The position numbers and the translations under genes were made by a program. From contig JBFXAQ010000004.1 of the NCBI GenBank assembly GCA_050184115.1, forward strand, positions 186,001 through 250,000: 64,000 nt of DNA. The letters run 5' to 3'. The DNA comes from JACKNG01 sp050184115 (lineage in GTDB: Bacteria; Pseudomonadota; Gammaproteobacteria; Ga0077536). The notes under the pieces were generated by a model. That model did no database searches. It worked only from the letters and a program-made list of their open reading frames with translations, and was not told the origin of the DNA. Positions 7,580 through 15,008 of this stretch are shown here, piece by piece; position 1 is the first letter of the stretch, and every line of letters begins with the position of its first letter.

Positions 7580-8731
7580 ATGGCAGCAGAGGGTGGGAAC
7601 GCGCGTGACCGTGCGGTCAGGGTGGTCGGCATCGCCGGCGGTGGCCAGCTCGCGCAGATGATGCTGCCAGCCGCGGCCGCGCTCGGGCTCGAGGTCGTCG
7701 TTCTCGATCCCGATCCCGACTGCTCGGCAGCGAGCGAAGCGCAGGGCGTGGTGGTCGGTGAATTCGATTCCGCGCCGGCGCTGCGCGAACTGGCGGCGCG
7801 GAGCGACGTGCTGACGTTCGAGATCGAGCGCATCAACGCCGGCGCGCTGGCCGAACTCGAACGCGAGGGACGCATCGTACGGCCGTCGGCCGCGACGCTC
7901 GCCACCATCCAGGACAAGCTCGAACAGAAGCGCTTCCTGGCCCGTCACGGCATCCCGACCAGCGACTTCGCGGCGTGGGCTCCCGGTGAGTCGCTGCCAC
8001 GCGGCTTGCCCTGCGTGTGGAAGGCGCGGCGCGACGGCTACGACGGCCGCGGTGTCGCCATCCTGCGCGACGAGACCGCACTCGCCGCGCTGCCGGACGC
8101 GCCGGCGCTGGTCGAGGCCCTGGTCGATATCGACTACGAACTCGCCGTGCTGGTCGCGCGCGGGCACGATGGCGAGTTGCTCCACTACCCGGTCGTCGAG
8201 ATCGTGATGGATGCCGCGGCCCACGTCATGGATACCGTGGTGGCACCGGCCGTCGCACCGGCCGCGATCGTGGCGCGGGCATGCGAGCTGGCGACGCGCG
8301 TCGCCGAGGCCTTCGACTACGTCGGCATCCTCGCCCTCGAGTTCTTCGTCGATCGCGCCGGCCAGGTCCTGGTCAACGAGGTATCGCCGCGCCCGCACAA
8401 TTCCGGCCACTACACCATCGAGGCCTGCGCGACCTCGCAGTTCGAGCAACACCTGCGCGCGGTCGCCGGCCTGCCGCTCGGCAGCGCCACCCTGCGAGCC
8501 GCCGCCGTGACCTTCAACGTGCTCGGCGCGCCGGGCGCGCGTGGCAAGCCCCGTTACATCGGGTTCGAACGGACCGACGCCGACGTCTTCGTACATTGCT
8601 ACGATAAGCCCGAGGTTCGTCCCGGTCGCAAGATGGCGCACGTCACCGTGCTGGCCGCCGACCGCGAGGCGGCGCTCGTGCGCGCCGCCGCCATCAAGCC
8701 CGGTATCCGCGTGGAGGGAACCGATGTCTGA
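7580..8731 (+). CDS. purK: N5-carboxyaminoimidazole ribonucleotide synthase
   Basis: PurK carries out the ATP- and bicarbonate-dependent carboxylation of AIR to N5-CAIR in purine synthesis. The 383-residue protein shows the N-terminal GIAGGGQLAQMM nucleotide-fold loop and the ATP-grasp domain, with PCVWKARRDGYDGRGVAIL (ATP-binding Lys and glycine loop) and the metal-binding segment LVNEVSPRPHNSGHYTIEA near residue 270. Its length fits the family. It overlaps purE by 8 nt, so the product is handed to the mutase encoded next. The order purK-purE is the reverse of that in enterobacteria. Confidence 0.96.
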   Translation: MAAEGGNARDRAVRVVGIAGGGQLAQMMLPAAAALGLEVVVLDPDPDCSAASEAQGVVVGEFDSAPALRELAARSDVLTFEIERINAGALAELEREGRIVRPSAATLATIQDKLEQKRFLARHGIPTSDFAAWAPGESLPRGLPCVWKARRDGYDGRGVAILRDETALAALPDAPALVEALVDIDYELAVLVARGHDGELLHYPVVEIVMDAAAHVMDTVVAPAVAPAAIVARACELATRVAEAFDYVGILALEFFVDRAGQVLVNEVSPRPHNSGHYTIEACATSQFEQHLRAVAGLPLGSATLRAAAVTFNVLGAPGARGKPRYIGFERTDADVFVHCYDKPEVRPGRKMAHVTVLAADREAALVRAAAIKPGIRVEGTDV

Positions 8732-9248
8732 CAGCACCCAGCGCCCGTTGGTCTCGATCGTCATGGGCAGCGCATCCGATCTGCGGGTCATGCAGGCCGC
8801 CGCGGATACGTTGCGCGCATTCGAAGTCCCGCACGAACTCGACATCGTGTCCGCGCACCGTACGCCCGACAAACTGCATGCCTACGCCGGTGGCCTGCTC
8901 GATCGCGGCATCGAGGTCGTCATTGCCGGCGCCGGCGGTGCCGCCCACCTGCCGGGCATGATTGCGGCCAAGACGGTGGTCCCGGTCATCGGCGTGCCGG
9001 TGGCGGCGACCAAGCTCGAAGGTATGGATGCGCTGCTGTCCATCGTGCAGATGCCGGCCGGGGTGCCGGTGGCCACCGTCGCCATCGACAACGCGGAGAA
9101 CGCCGCCCTGCTGGCCACCCAGATCGTCGCTCTGCACCTGCCGGCAGTGCGGGCACGCCTGCTCGAACACAAGCGCACCCTGGCCGACCGTGTCCTGACC
9201 ACGGCAGCCGCTACCGCCACTGTCTACCTGCCCGACCTCGGGCGTTAA
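8724..9248 (+). CDS. purE: N5-CAIR mutase, class I PurE
   Basis: PurE converts N5-CAIR to CAIR in cytosolic purine biosynthesis. The 174-residue protein shows the family signature in order: VSIVMGSASDLRVM, ELDIVSAHRTPDKLHAYA (active-site Ser-Ala-His-Arg), VIAGAGGAAHLPGMIAAKT and PVIGVPV, then a segment where SILQMP is usual and SIVQMPAGVPVATVAI is found. The ATG lies inside the end of purK after GGAGGG, a good ribosome site, so the two are co-translated. It is full length. Confidence 0.97.
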   Translation: MSDSTQRPLVSIVMGSASDLRVMQAAADTLRAFEVPHELDIVSAHRTPDKLHAYAGGLLDRGIEVVIAGAGGAAHLPGMIAAKTVVPVIGVPVAATKLEGMDALLSIVQMPAGVPVATVAIDNAENAALLATQIVALHLPAVRARLLEHKRTLADRVLTTAAATATVYLPDLGR

Positions 9249-9311
9249 GGCGGCGCGGCACGCCACGCCGAGGGCAGACGTGCGCGACGGCCACGCCCGG
9301 CGAGCGCGGCG

Positions 9312-10553
9312 ATGATCGCGCTGCAAGCCGTGCTCGGGCTCGCCCTGCTGCACCTCGGCTTGTGGTGGGCGAGCGAAGCGCGTGCACGCATCCCCTGGCG
9401 CACGGTGGGCATCGCCCTGGCCCTGCAGTTCGTGCTCGCCGTCGCCCTGACGCGACTGCGCGTGGGGGCGGGCCTGTTCGATCTCGTTACCCGCGCCATG
9501 AACGCCCTGCAGGCGGCCACCGAAGCGGCCCTGCGCTTCCTGTTCGGCTACCTTGCAGGCGGACCGGCGCCCTATGCCGTGACGGATGCGGACGCGACCT
9601 ATCTCCTCGCGCTGCGCGCGCTGCCGGTGATCATCGTGATGAGCGCGCTGGCCCGGGTACTGACCTACTGGGGCGTGCTGCCGTGGGTGGTGCGGCGGCT
9701 CTCGACGGTGCTCGAACGCAGCCTTGGTATCGGCGGCGCGCTGGGTCTGTCGGCGGCGTCCAACGTGTTCGTCGGCATGACCGAGGCACCGCTCCTGGTC
9801 CGGCCCTACCTCGCGACGATGACTCGCGGTGAGCTGTTCGCGTTGATGGGTTGCGGCATGGCGACCATCGCCGGGACGGTGTTCGTGCTCTTTTCCAACA
9901 TCCTCGCACCGGTCGTCCCGGGCGCCGCCGGACACCTGCTGACCGCGTCGCTGATGAGCCTGCCGGCGGCGATCGGCATCTGCGTCATGCTGGTACCTCC
10001 GATGACCGAAACCCGCGCCATGGTGGTCGTCGCGCGCGACGACCACGGCAGTTTCGATGCCCTCTCGGCCGGGGCGTCCCAAGGGCTCACGCTCTACTTC
10101 AACATCCTCGCCATGCTGCTGGTGCTGCTGGCCACCGTCCACCTCGTCAACCTGGCGCTCGGCCACCTCACCGTTGCCGGCGCCGCGCTCAGCCTGCAGC
10201 GGCTGTTCGGCTGGGCCTTCGCGCCCCTGTGCTGGCTGATGGGCGTGCCGTGGGCCGAGGCGCCGGCGGCGGGCGCGTTGGTCGGCACCAAGACCATCCT
10301 CAACGAGCTGCTCGCCTACCTCGAACTCGCCGCCAGCCCGGCCGAGGCTTTCAGCGCGCGGACGCGCCTGATCCTGACCTACGCCCTGTGCGGGTTCGCC
10401 AACCTCGGCAGTCTCGGCATGCTCACCGCCGCGCTCGGTGTGCTGGTGCCGGCGCGGCGCGGGGAGATCATCGCCCTCGGATGGCGCGCGCTCGTCGCCG
10501 GCACGTTGGCGACCCTCAGCACCGGCGCGGTGGTCGGCCTCGTCGCGCCCTGA
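9312..10553 (+). CDS. Concentrative nucleoside transporter (NupC/CNT family)
   Basis: This 413-residue polytopic inner-membrane protein is a CNT-family symporter for nucleosides. Signature segments are present: SAASNVFVGMTEAPLLVRP and MTRGELFALMGCGMATIAG in the first repeat, and VGTKTILNELLAYLEL and YALCGFANLGSLGML in the second. There are about 8-10 hydrophobic spans. It lies 63 nt after purE, so salvage uptake is next to de novo purine synthesis and may be co-transcribed. The coupling ion (H+ or Na+) cannot be read. Confidence 0.92.
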   Translation: MIALQAVLGLALLHLGLWWASEARARIPWRTVGIALALQFVLAVALTRLRVGAGLFDLVTRAMNALQAATEAALRFLFGYLAGGPAPYAVTDADATYLLALRALPVIIVMSALARVLTYWGVLPWVVRRLSTVLERSLGIGGALGLSAASNVFVGMTEAPLLVRPYLATMTRGELFALMGCGMATIAGTVFVLFSNILAPVVPGAAGHLLTASLMSLPAAIGICVMLVPPMTETRAMVVVARDDHGSFDALSAGASQGLTLYFNILAMLLVLLATVHLVNLALGHLTVAGAALSLQRLFGWAFAPLCWLMGVPWAEAPAAGALVGTKTILNELLAYLELAASPAEAFSARTRLILTYALCGFANLGSLGMLTAALGVLVPARRGEIIALGWRALVAGTLATLSTGAVVGLVAP

Positions 10554-10729
10554 GCTTCGACGAAAGTGGGGGCCGCGCCGCCCGGCGCTGGCGCCGGCGG
10601 ATCGCGGCGCGGTGCAAAGCTTTGTGCCCTGCCACCGCCCGGCGTTGAAGCGCGGCGGCCGACGGCAGACAATCGACGACCTGCAGGTGCGCGCCGGCCT
10701 GCGCCAGGCACGCGCGGATAGCCCCCGAC

Positions 10730-12034
10730 ATGAACATCGAAACGCTCAAGGTACCCGTATCCGATCTCGGCAAGGGCATGCTGGTCGTCAAGCTCGACCG
10801 ACCGTGGCTGGAGACACCGTTCAAGCTGCAGGGCTTCCGCATCGAGCACCAGCGCGAGCTGGACATGCTCGCCAAGTACTGCAAGCACGTCTACATCGAC
10901 GTCGACCGCGGCGTCGCGCCGCCAGCGGGACGCGGTGAGCGGGTGACCCTGACCGAGGAGGGTGAGGTGGTGCAACCGGCATCACTCGGCACCTCTGGCT
11001 TGATTGGCGGCGACCCGGCGCGCCAGAAGACCTCCGCCGCCGCCACGCAGGTCACGTTGCCCCCGCCGGCGGTGGAGTACGTGCTGGAGACGACCTTCGC
11101 CGAGGAACTGCCGAGCGCCCGCGCGGCGGTCGACGGCACCAAGCGGGCCCTGCGCGATTTCATGCAGAACCTCGACCACGACGCGCGCAACTGGCTCGGC
11201 GGCGTGCGCGAGGCCGCCTACGCGCTGGAAGCGAGCGTCCTGCGCAATCCGGATCCGGCGATGCTGTTCCGCGCGGTCGCCAGCGAGGAGCCGTTCTCGT
11301 TTCGCCACGGCGTACACAGCGCGGTGTTGGGCATCGCGCTCGCGCGCGAACTCGGCTTCCGCAAGCAGGCCATCCACGAACTGACCATGGGCATCCTGCT
11401 GCAGGACATGGGTAAGATGCGTCTGCCGAAGGAACTGCTGCGGGCGACTCGTCGTCTCGACGAACGTGAAGCGGAAATCATGCGCCTGCACGTCAAGTTC
11501 AGCGTGCAGATGGCCGAAGCGCTCGACAGCCTCACCCCGGGGACGCTGGCCGTCATTGCCAGCCACCATGAGCGTTTCAACGGCTCGGGCTATCCCGGCG
11601 GCCTGCGTGGCGGTCAGATCCCGCTGGCCGCGCGCATCGCCGGGCTGGTCGACAGTTTCGATGCGTTGACCAGCGAGCGCACCTACTCGGAACCGATCCC
11701 GGTGTACGAGGCGGTGCAGGAGCTCTACGCGGCGACCGTCGACGTCTTCCAGCGCGACCTTGTCGAGCGCCTCATCCAGGTGCTCGGCACGCATCCCATC
11801 GGCAGCCTGGTCGAACTCAGCGATGGCTGCGTCGCCATCGTCGTCGCGCTCAATCGTCACCGCCGGTTGCTGCCCTGCGTGGTGCGGCTGACCGACGCCG
11901 CGAAGCGGCCGGTCGCCCGCGCCGGTGTCGATGACCTGTCGGCGGCCGAAAAGGCGGTGGTGACGGTACGCGAGATCATCGATCCGGGCACGCACGGCGT
12001 GGCCCAGCCGCGTCTCGGCGATCTCTTCGATTGA
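10730..12034 (+). CDS. HD-GYP domain protein with DUF3391 N-terminus, HD motif degenerate
   Basis: HD-GYP proteins hydrolyse cyclic di-GMP. Residues ~1-130 match the DUF3391 N-terminal domain (VPVSDLGKGMLVVKLDRPWL), followed by an HD-GYP domain (~170-380). The GYP part is normal: SHHERFNGSGYPGGLRGGQ and SFDALTSERTYSEP. The motif that is normally HD is QD (LLQDMGKMRLP, Gln225-Asp226). His225 would be a metal ligand, so catalysis is probably impaired or altered, and a sensory or binding role is possible. There is no membrane span, so the protein is cytosolic. The gene sits alone, 177 nt after the transporter. Confidence 0.88.
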   Translation: MNIETLKVPVSDLGKGMLVVKLDRPWLETPFKLQGFRIEHQRELDMLAKYCKHVYIDVDRGVAPPAGRGERVTLTEEGEVVQPASLGTSGLIGGDPARQKTSAAATQVTLPPPAVEYVLETTFAEELPSARAAVDGTKRALRDFMQNLDHDARNWLGGVREAAYALEASVLRNPDPAMLFRAVASEEPFSFRHGVHSAVLGIALARELGFRKQAIHELTMGILLQDMGKMRLPKELLRATRRLDEREAEIMRLHVKFSVQMAEALDSLTPGTLAVIASHHERFNGSGYPGGLRGGQIPLAARIAGLVDSFDALTSERTYSEPIPVYEAVQELYAATVDVFQRDLVERLIQVLGTHPIGSLVELSDGCVAIVVALNRHRRLLPCVVRLTDAAKRPVARAGVDDLSAAEKAVVTVREIIDPGTHGVAQPRLGDLFD

Positions 12035-12096
12035 ACGTGGCGCGCGGCGCGGGCTGTTTGGCGCGCGCCCGCGAGTGCCAGTAGACTGGGCGGCCA

Positions 12097-12774
12097 ATGG
12101 CCAGGCAGACCTACATCATCGGGCGCGCGGGCGACATCAAGCTCTACGACGATACCGTATCGCGCCGTCACGCCTGCCTCGAGATCGAGGACGGCACGAT
12201 GTTCCTGCGCGACCTCGATTCCCGCAACGGGACCTACGAGATCCGCGACAAGCAGCTGGTACCCTTCGCCGCCGGCGTCATCGACACCGACCAGGTCTTC
12301 GCCTTCGGTGAGTGCGTGCGTAGCGCGCTGCAGCTGCTCGACATGGTGGCCGAGGGTGGTGGCGATGTCGGTGGGCTGGCGCCGTCGATGGACGTCGAGG
12401 CGGCGCTCGATGCCACCGTCGTCGGCCTCGAGGTGACACCGCGGCCGCGCCTTTCGGCCGGCGACATCATCGCGCTGCTCGATCGCGTCGACGCGGCCCT
12501 CGCCGCCGGGCGCGGTCTGGACGAAGCCTGTCGCGATGTCGGCATCTCGGTCCAGCGTTACGAGCGCTGGTGCCGGGAGCATGGGGCCGCACCGGCCGAG
12601 CGTGGGCGCAGCGACGACGACCTGCGCCGCGAGAACGAACGACTGCGCAAGCTCGTCGCCGACCTGTCACTGGAGCGCGAGGCGCTCAAGGAAGCGCTGG
12701 CGAAGTACGCGGCGCAGGATGCCCGCACCTCCGCCGCACCGCCGATCTCGCTCGTACGCGACGGTCAGCCCTGA
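12097..12774 (+). CDS. FHA domain fused to an IS3 OrfA-like helix-turn-helix and coiled coil
   Basis: The 225-residue protein begins with an FHA phosphothreonine-binding domain (residues ~5-80): IIGRAGDIKL, SRRH at 22-25, DLDSRNGTYE with the Asn-Gly pair at 44-45. After an acidic linker, residues ~139-205 look like OrfA of IS3/IS911 transposases: a helix-turn-helix (GLDEACRDVGISVQRYERWC), then a leucine-zipper-like helix (LRRENERLRKLVADLSLERE). This suggests a domesticated DNA-binding tail on a phospho-signal reader. Whether it binds DNA is inference. It is 62 nt after the HD-GYP gene and convergent with mtd. Confidence 0.8.
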   Translation: MARQTYIIGRAGDIKLYDDTVSRRHACLEIEDGTMFLRDLDSRNGTYEIRDKQLVPFAAGVIDTDQVFAFGECVRSALQLLDMVAEGGGDVGGLAPSMDVEAALDATVVGLEVTPRPRLSAGDIIALLDRVDAALAAGRGLDEACRDVGISVQRYERWCREHGAAPAERGRSDDDLRRENERLRKLVADLSLEREALKEALAKYAAQDARTSAAPPISLVRDGQP

Positions 12775-12792
12775 GCGCGTGCCGGCCGGCCC

Positions 12793-13659
12793 TCAGGCCG
12801 GGCGCGCAGCCAGTGCGGTCTTGCGGCGCGCGCCGCCATCGGCGCCGTGTGGTGTGCGCAGCACGCTGTCGTTGATCTTCTCCATCTCACGCGCCTCGTC
12901 GGCGAGGCGCGCCGCAACGCGCATCATCTCGTGGCCAGCAGCGACCATCGGAATGTAGCGCGCGGCATCCTGTTCCACGAAACAACCCTGGGTGGTGACG
13001 CCAGCGACGTTCTCGGCGATGACCAGCGCGGCATAGGCCTTGGCGGCGGCGTAGGGATTGGCGAAGCCGCCCGCCGCGATCGCGGTGTCGGGTTTGACCG
13101 TCAGGCGCGGCAGCGCGGGCGCCTCGCCAGCCTTGAGCGCCTCGATGACGCGATCGAGTTCGTTCTGCACCGCGCGCAGCACACCGCTGGCGGCGAGTAC
13201 CTTGATGACGTCGGCATTGAACAGCGCCATCTCGCTCGGGTCGAGGAACTCGCGGCGCGCGCCGATCATGGGGTCGGCCGGCAGGATGAAGAAGCCCAGG
13301 CCATCGGGCACGTTCATGACCTGCTTGCCATCGTCGTTCTTCTTGAAGAAGGCTTTGCGCGACGGCGCGTCGCCGAGGGCGATGGTCGTGGCGCCGGCCT
13401 CGAGCAGGGCCTTGCGTGCCTGGGTCGGGCCAGGCAGGGCGGCGTTGGGACTGACCAGCAGCACGAGATCGGCGCCGTAGGCGACGCAGTCGGCGGTCGC
13501 GCCGGCACAGGATTCGGGATCGAGCTTGGCGCCACTGGTGAAGGCGCGTGTTTCGAGGTCATCGCGGTCGGCGCGCTCGTCGAGCAGCAGGTCGAGCAGG
13601 GGCGCGGCGCCGATGCAACCGAGCTTGAGTACCGCCAGTTTGAAGACCTTGTCCGCCAT
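12793..13659 (-). CDS. mtd: F420-dependent methylenetetrahydromethanopterin dehydrogenase homologue
   Basis: The 288-residue protein matches the Mtd family of methanogenic archaea along its whole length: LLLDERADRDDLETRAF near the N-terminus, SPNAALPGPTQARK, DPMIGARREFLDPSEMALFN, AALVIAENVAGVTTQGCFVE, IPMVAAGHEMMRVAARLADE and NDSVLRTPHGADG. In archaea Mtd interconverts methylene- and methenyl-H4MPT with coenzyme F420. Bacteria with H4MPT-linked C1 oxidation normally use MtdA or MtdB. No F420 or H4MPT biosynthesis gene is in the window, so cofactor and direction are unknown. It stands alone on the minus strand; the HiPIP terminator lies upstream of it. Confidence 0.88.
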   Translation of the reverse strand: MADKVFKLAVLKLGCIGAAPLLDLLLDERADRDDLETRAFTSGAKLDPESCAGATADCVAYGADLVLLVSPNAALPGPTQARKALLEAGATTIALGDAPSRKAFFKKNDDGKQVMNVPDGLGFFILPADPMIGARREFLDPSEMALFNADVIKVLAASGVLRAVQNELDRVIEALKAGEAPALPRLTVKPDTAIAAGGFANPYAAAKAYAALVIAENVAGVTTQGCFVEQDAARYIPMVAAGHEMMRVAARLADEAREMEKINDSVLRTPHGADGGARRKTALAARPA

Positions 13660-13741
13660 GCCGCTCTCTCCGTTTGCAAGTGCCGTGGGGGCGCCGACTG
13701 TAGCACAGGCGGGACGGCCCCCGGGGCGCGAGGTCCAGGCG

Positions 13742-13768
13742 AAAAAAAGGCCGGCTTGAAGCCGGCCT
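13742..13768 (-). terminator. Rho-independent terminator of the HiPIP gene
   Basis: Read on the minus strand, AGGCCGGC and GCCGGCCT form an 8-bp stem with a 5-nt loop, directly followed by seven T (13748-13742). It ends 24 nt after the HiPIP stop and separates that gene from mtd downstream. It is the clearest intrinsic terminator in the window. Confidence 0.9.
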
Positions 13769-13791
13769 CGTGTACGGAGTCGGGCGTGCTC

Positions 13792-14112
13792 TCAGCCGGC
13801 CTTCTTGGCGTAGGCGCTGCACCAGCCGCCGGCCGCGACCTGCTGGCCGGGGAAGATGCCGCAGCCGCCCCAGGCGTCACCGCCCTGGTAGAGCTGGCAG
13901 TTCGCGCAATGGCTGCCGGCGACGAAGTTGGCATACTTGGCCGTGTCGACGGTGGCGGCGTCGTGCACGTAGGCGAGTGCCTTGGCCTGCGCCGATTCCG
14001 GATCGACGTGCGGCATGTCGGCAGCGTGCACGAGCGCGGCGGGCGTGGTCAGCGCAACGGCGGTGAGGCCGGCGCAGGTGCGGGCGAAATCACGGCGGTT
14101 CATGTTTTTCAT
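13792..14112 (-). CDS. High-potential iron-sulfur protein (HiPIP)
   Basis: This is a periplasmic one-electron carrier with one [4Fe-4S] cluster, used in photosynthetic or respiratory electron transfer. The 106-residue precursor has a Tat signal (NRRDFARTCAGLTA) with likely cleavage after VHA at about residue 30. The four cluster cysteines are at 69, 72, 84 and 98 (HCANCQLY, WGGCGIF, GGWCSAY), the usual spacing of the family. An excellent AAGGAGG site precedes the ATG. A Fur-box-like palindrome lies about 90 nt upstream and an intrinsic terminator follows, so it is a monocistronic unit. Confidence 0.95.
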   Translation of the reverse strand: MKNMNRRDFARTCAGLTAVALTTPAALVHAADMPHVDPESAQAKALAYVHDAATVDTAKYANFVAGSHCANCQLYQGGDAWGGCGIFPGQQVAAGGWCSAYAKKAG

Positions 14113-14200
14113 GGTGACGACCTCCTTGCGGGTGTCAGGAATTTCGAGGTCGCGTATTGTTGATCACCGGATGCTGCAGCGCACGCAGAATTGTCGCTAG

Positions 14201-14215
14201 TGAGAATGCTTATCG
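14201..14215. promoter_or_regulatory. Fur-box-like palindrome upstream of HiPIP
   Basis: TGAGAATGCTTATCG fits the 7-1-7 Fur pattern TGATAAT-N-ATTATCA at 11 of 14 positions. It lies inside a larger palindrome in which GAATGC (14204-14209) and GCATTC (14215-14220) are exact reverse complements around a 5-nt centre. The site is 89-103 nt upstream of the HiPIP start codon. Iron-dependent control of an iron-sulfur protein would make sense, but no -35/-10 pair is clear beside it. Confidence 0.45.
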
Positions 14216-14319
14216 CATTCAATCGCACCATGAGCAGGCTGCGGACTGTCGAGCGCGATGAGACGTGCAGCGCACGCGGCGGTGGGTCTGGCGTGACGCG
14301 CGATCGCGCTCACGCGCAC

Positions 14320-14943
14320 TCAGGATTCGATGTCCTGCGCGGCTGCGACGATGGTCTTCTCGGCGATGATCTGCCGCCACTCCTCCATCAGCAGCTTGAG
14401 TTCCTTGAGACGCTCGCGCCCGTCGAGGGCGGGGTCGACACCCTTGGCAGCGACCCGCGCGGCCTGCAGCGTGCGCGGATCGAAATCGATCGTCCAGGCG
14501 CCGAAACCGCCGTTCCAGGACCATGCCGTGCAGGTGAATTCGTCCCACGTGGCCTGCTCCGACCAGCGCGCCTTCGGCGGCACGGTCAAGCCGTCAATAG
14601 GGACGTGGCTGAGGGTGAAGCGAAAGCCGTTCTTGCCGAACTTGATGTGGTCGATGGAGACGACGGTGATCGCACGCAGATCGATGTACAAGGCCTCCGA
14701 CGACCACAGGTATTTCCAGGCCAGCTTGAACAGCTCACGCGCTTCGGTGCGCGACCAGTCGTCGTGCTGCGTGTCGTGGGCGAGTGGGATGCCGTGCGCG
14801 TCGAGCGCGGCGCGCAGTCGCGCGCATTGCGAGAACGCCCCGAACAGGGCCCAGCGCAGTTGGCGCAGTTCGCCCTGCAGCACCGAGACCTTGGTCTCCA
14901 GGACCTTGTCCTTCTTCCACGCGAAACGCGGCAGTCTGCTCAT
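14320..14943 (-). CDS. Conserved-looking hypothetical protein
   Basis: The 207-residue soluble protein begins MSRLPRFAWKKDKVLETKV at ATG 14943. The open frame extends 65 codons further upstream, but that extension is Arg/Pro-rich noise overlapping the next gene's promoter. The N-terminus (VLETKVSVLQGELRQLRWAL) is likely a coiled coil. The middle is rich in Trp and aromatic residues (LAWKYLWSSEALYIDLRAIT, FTCTAWSWNGGFGAWTID), and the C-terminus is helical and charged. I recognise no family. It is divergent from the PDZ lipoprotein gene. Confidence 0.6.
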   Translation of the reverse strand: MSRLPRFAWKKDKVLETKVSVLQGELRQLRWALFGAFSQCARLRAALDAHGIPLAHDTQHDDWSRTEARELFKLAWKYLWSSEALYIDLRAITVVSIDHIKFGKNGFRFTLSHVPIDGLTVPPKARWSEQATWDEFTCTAWSWNGGFGAWTIDFDPRTLQAARVAAKGVDPALDGRERLKELKLLMEEWRQIIAEKTIVAAAQDIES

Positions 14944-15008
14944 CGACACGTTCCGTCCCGATCCCGTTGGCGAGTGCAGCGGTGAATCTAGCAAAGCCGG
15001 AGCGCGGG

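Noticed and set aside
12847..14163. Plus-strand open frame of 438 codons opposite mtd and HiPIP
   Set aside because: Both minus-strand genes have clear family signatures, a terminator and a ribosome site; the plus frame has none.
14784..15008. N-terminal extension of the lipoprotein from 14784
   Set aside because: It would bury the signal peptide and lipobox 75 residues inside the protein and is antisense to the hypothetical gene.
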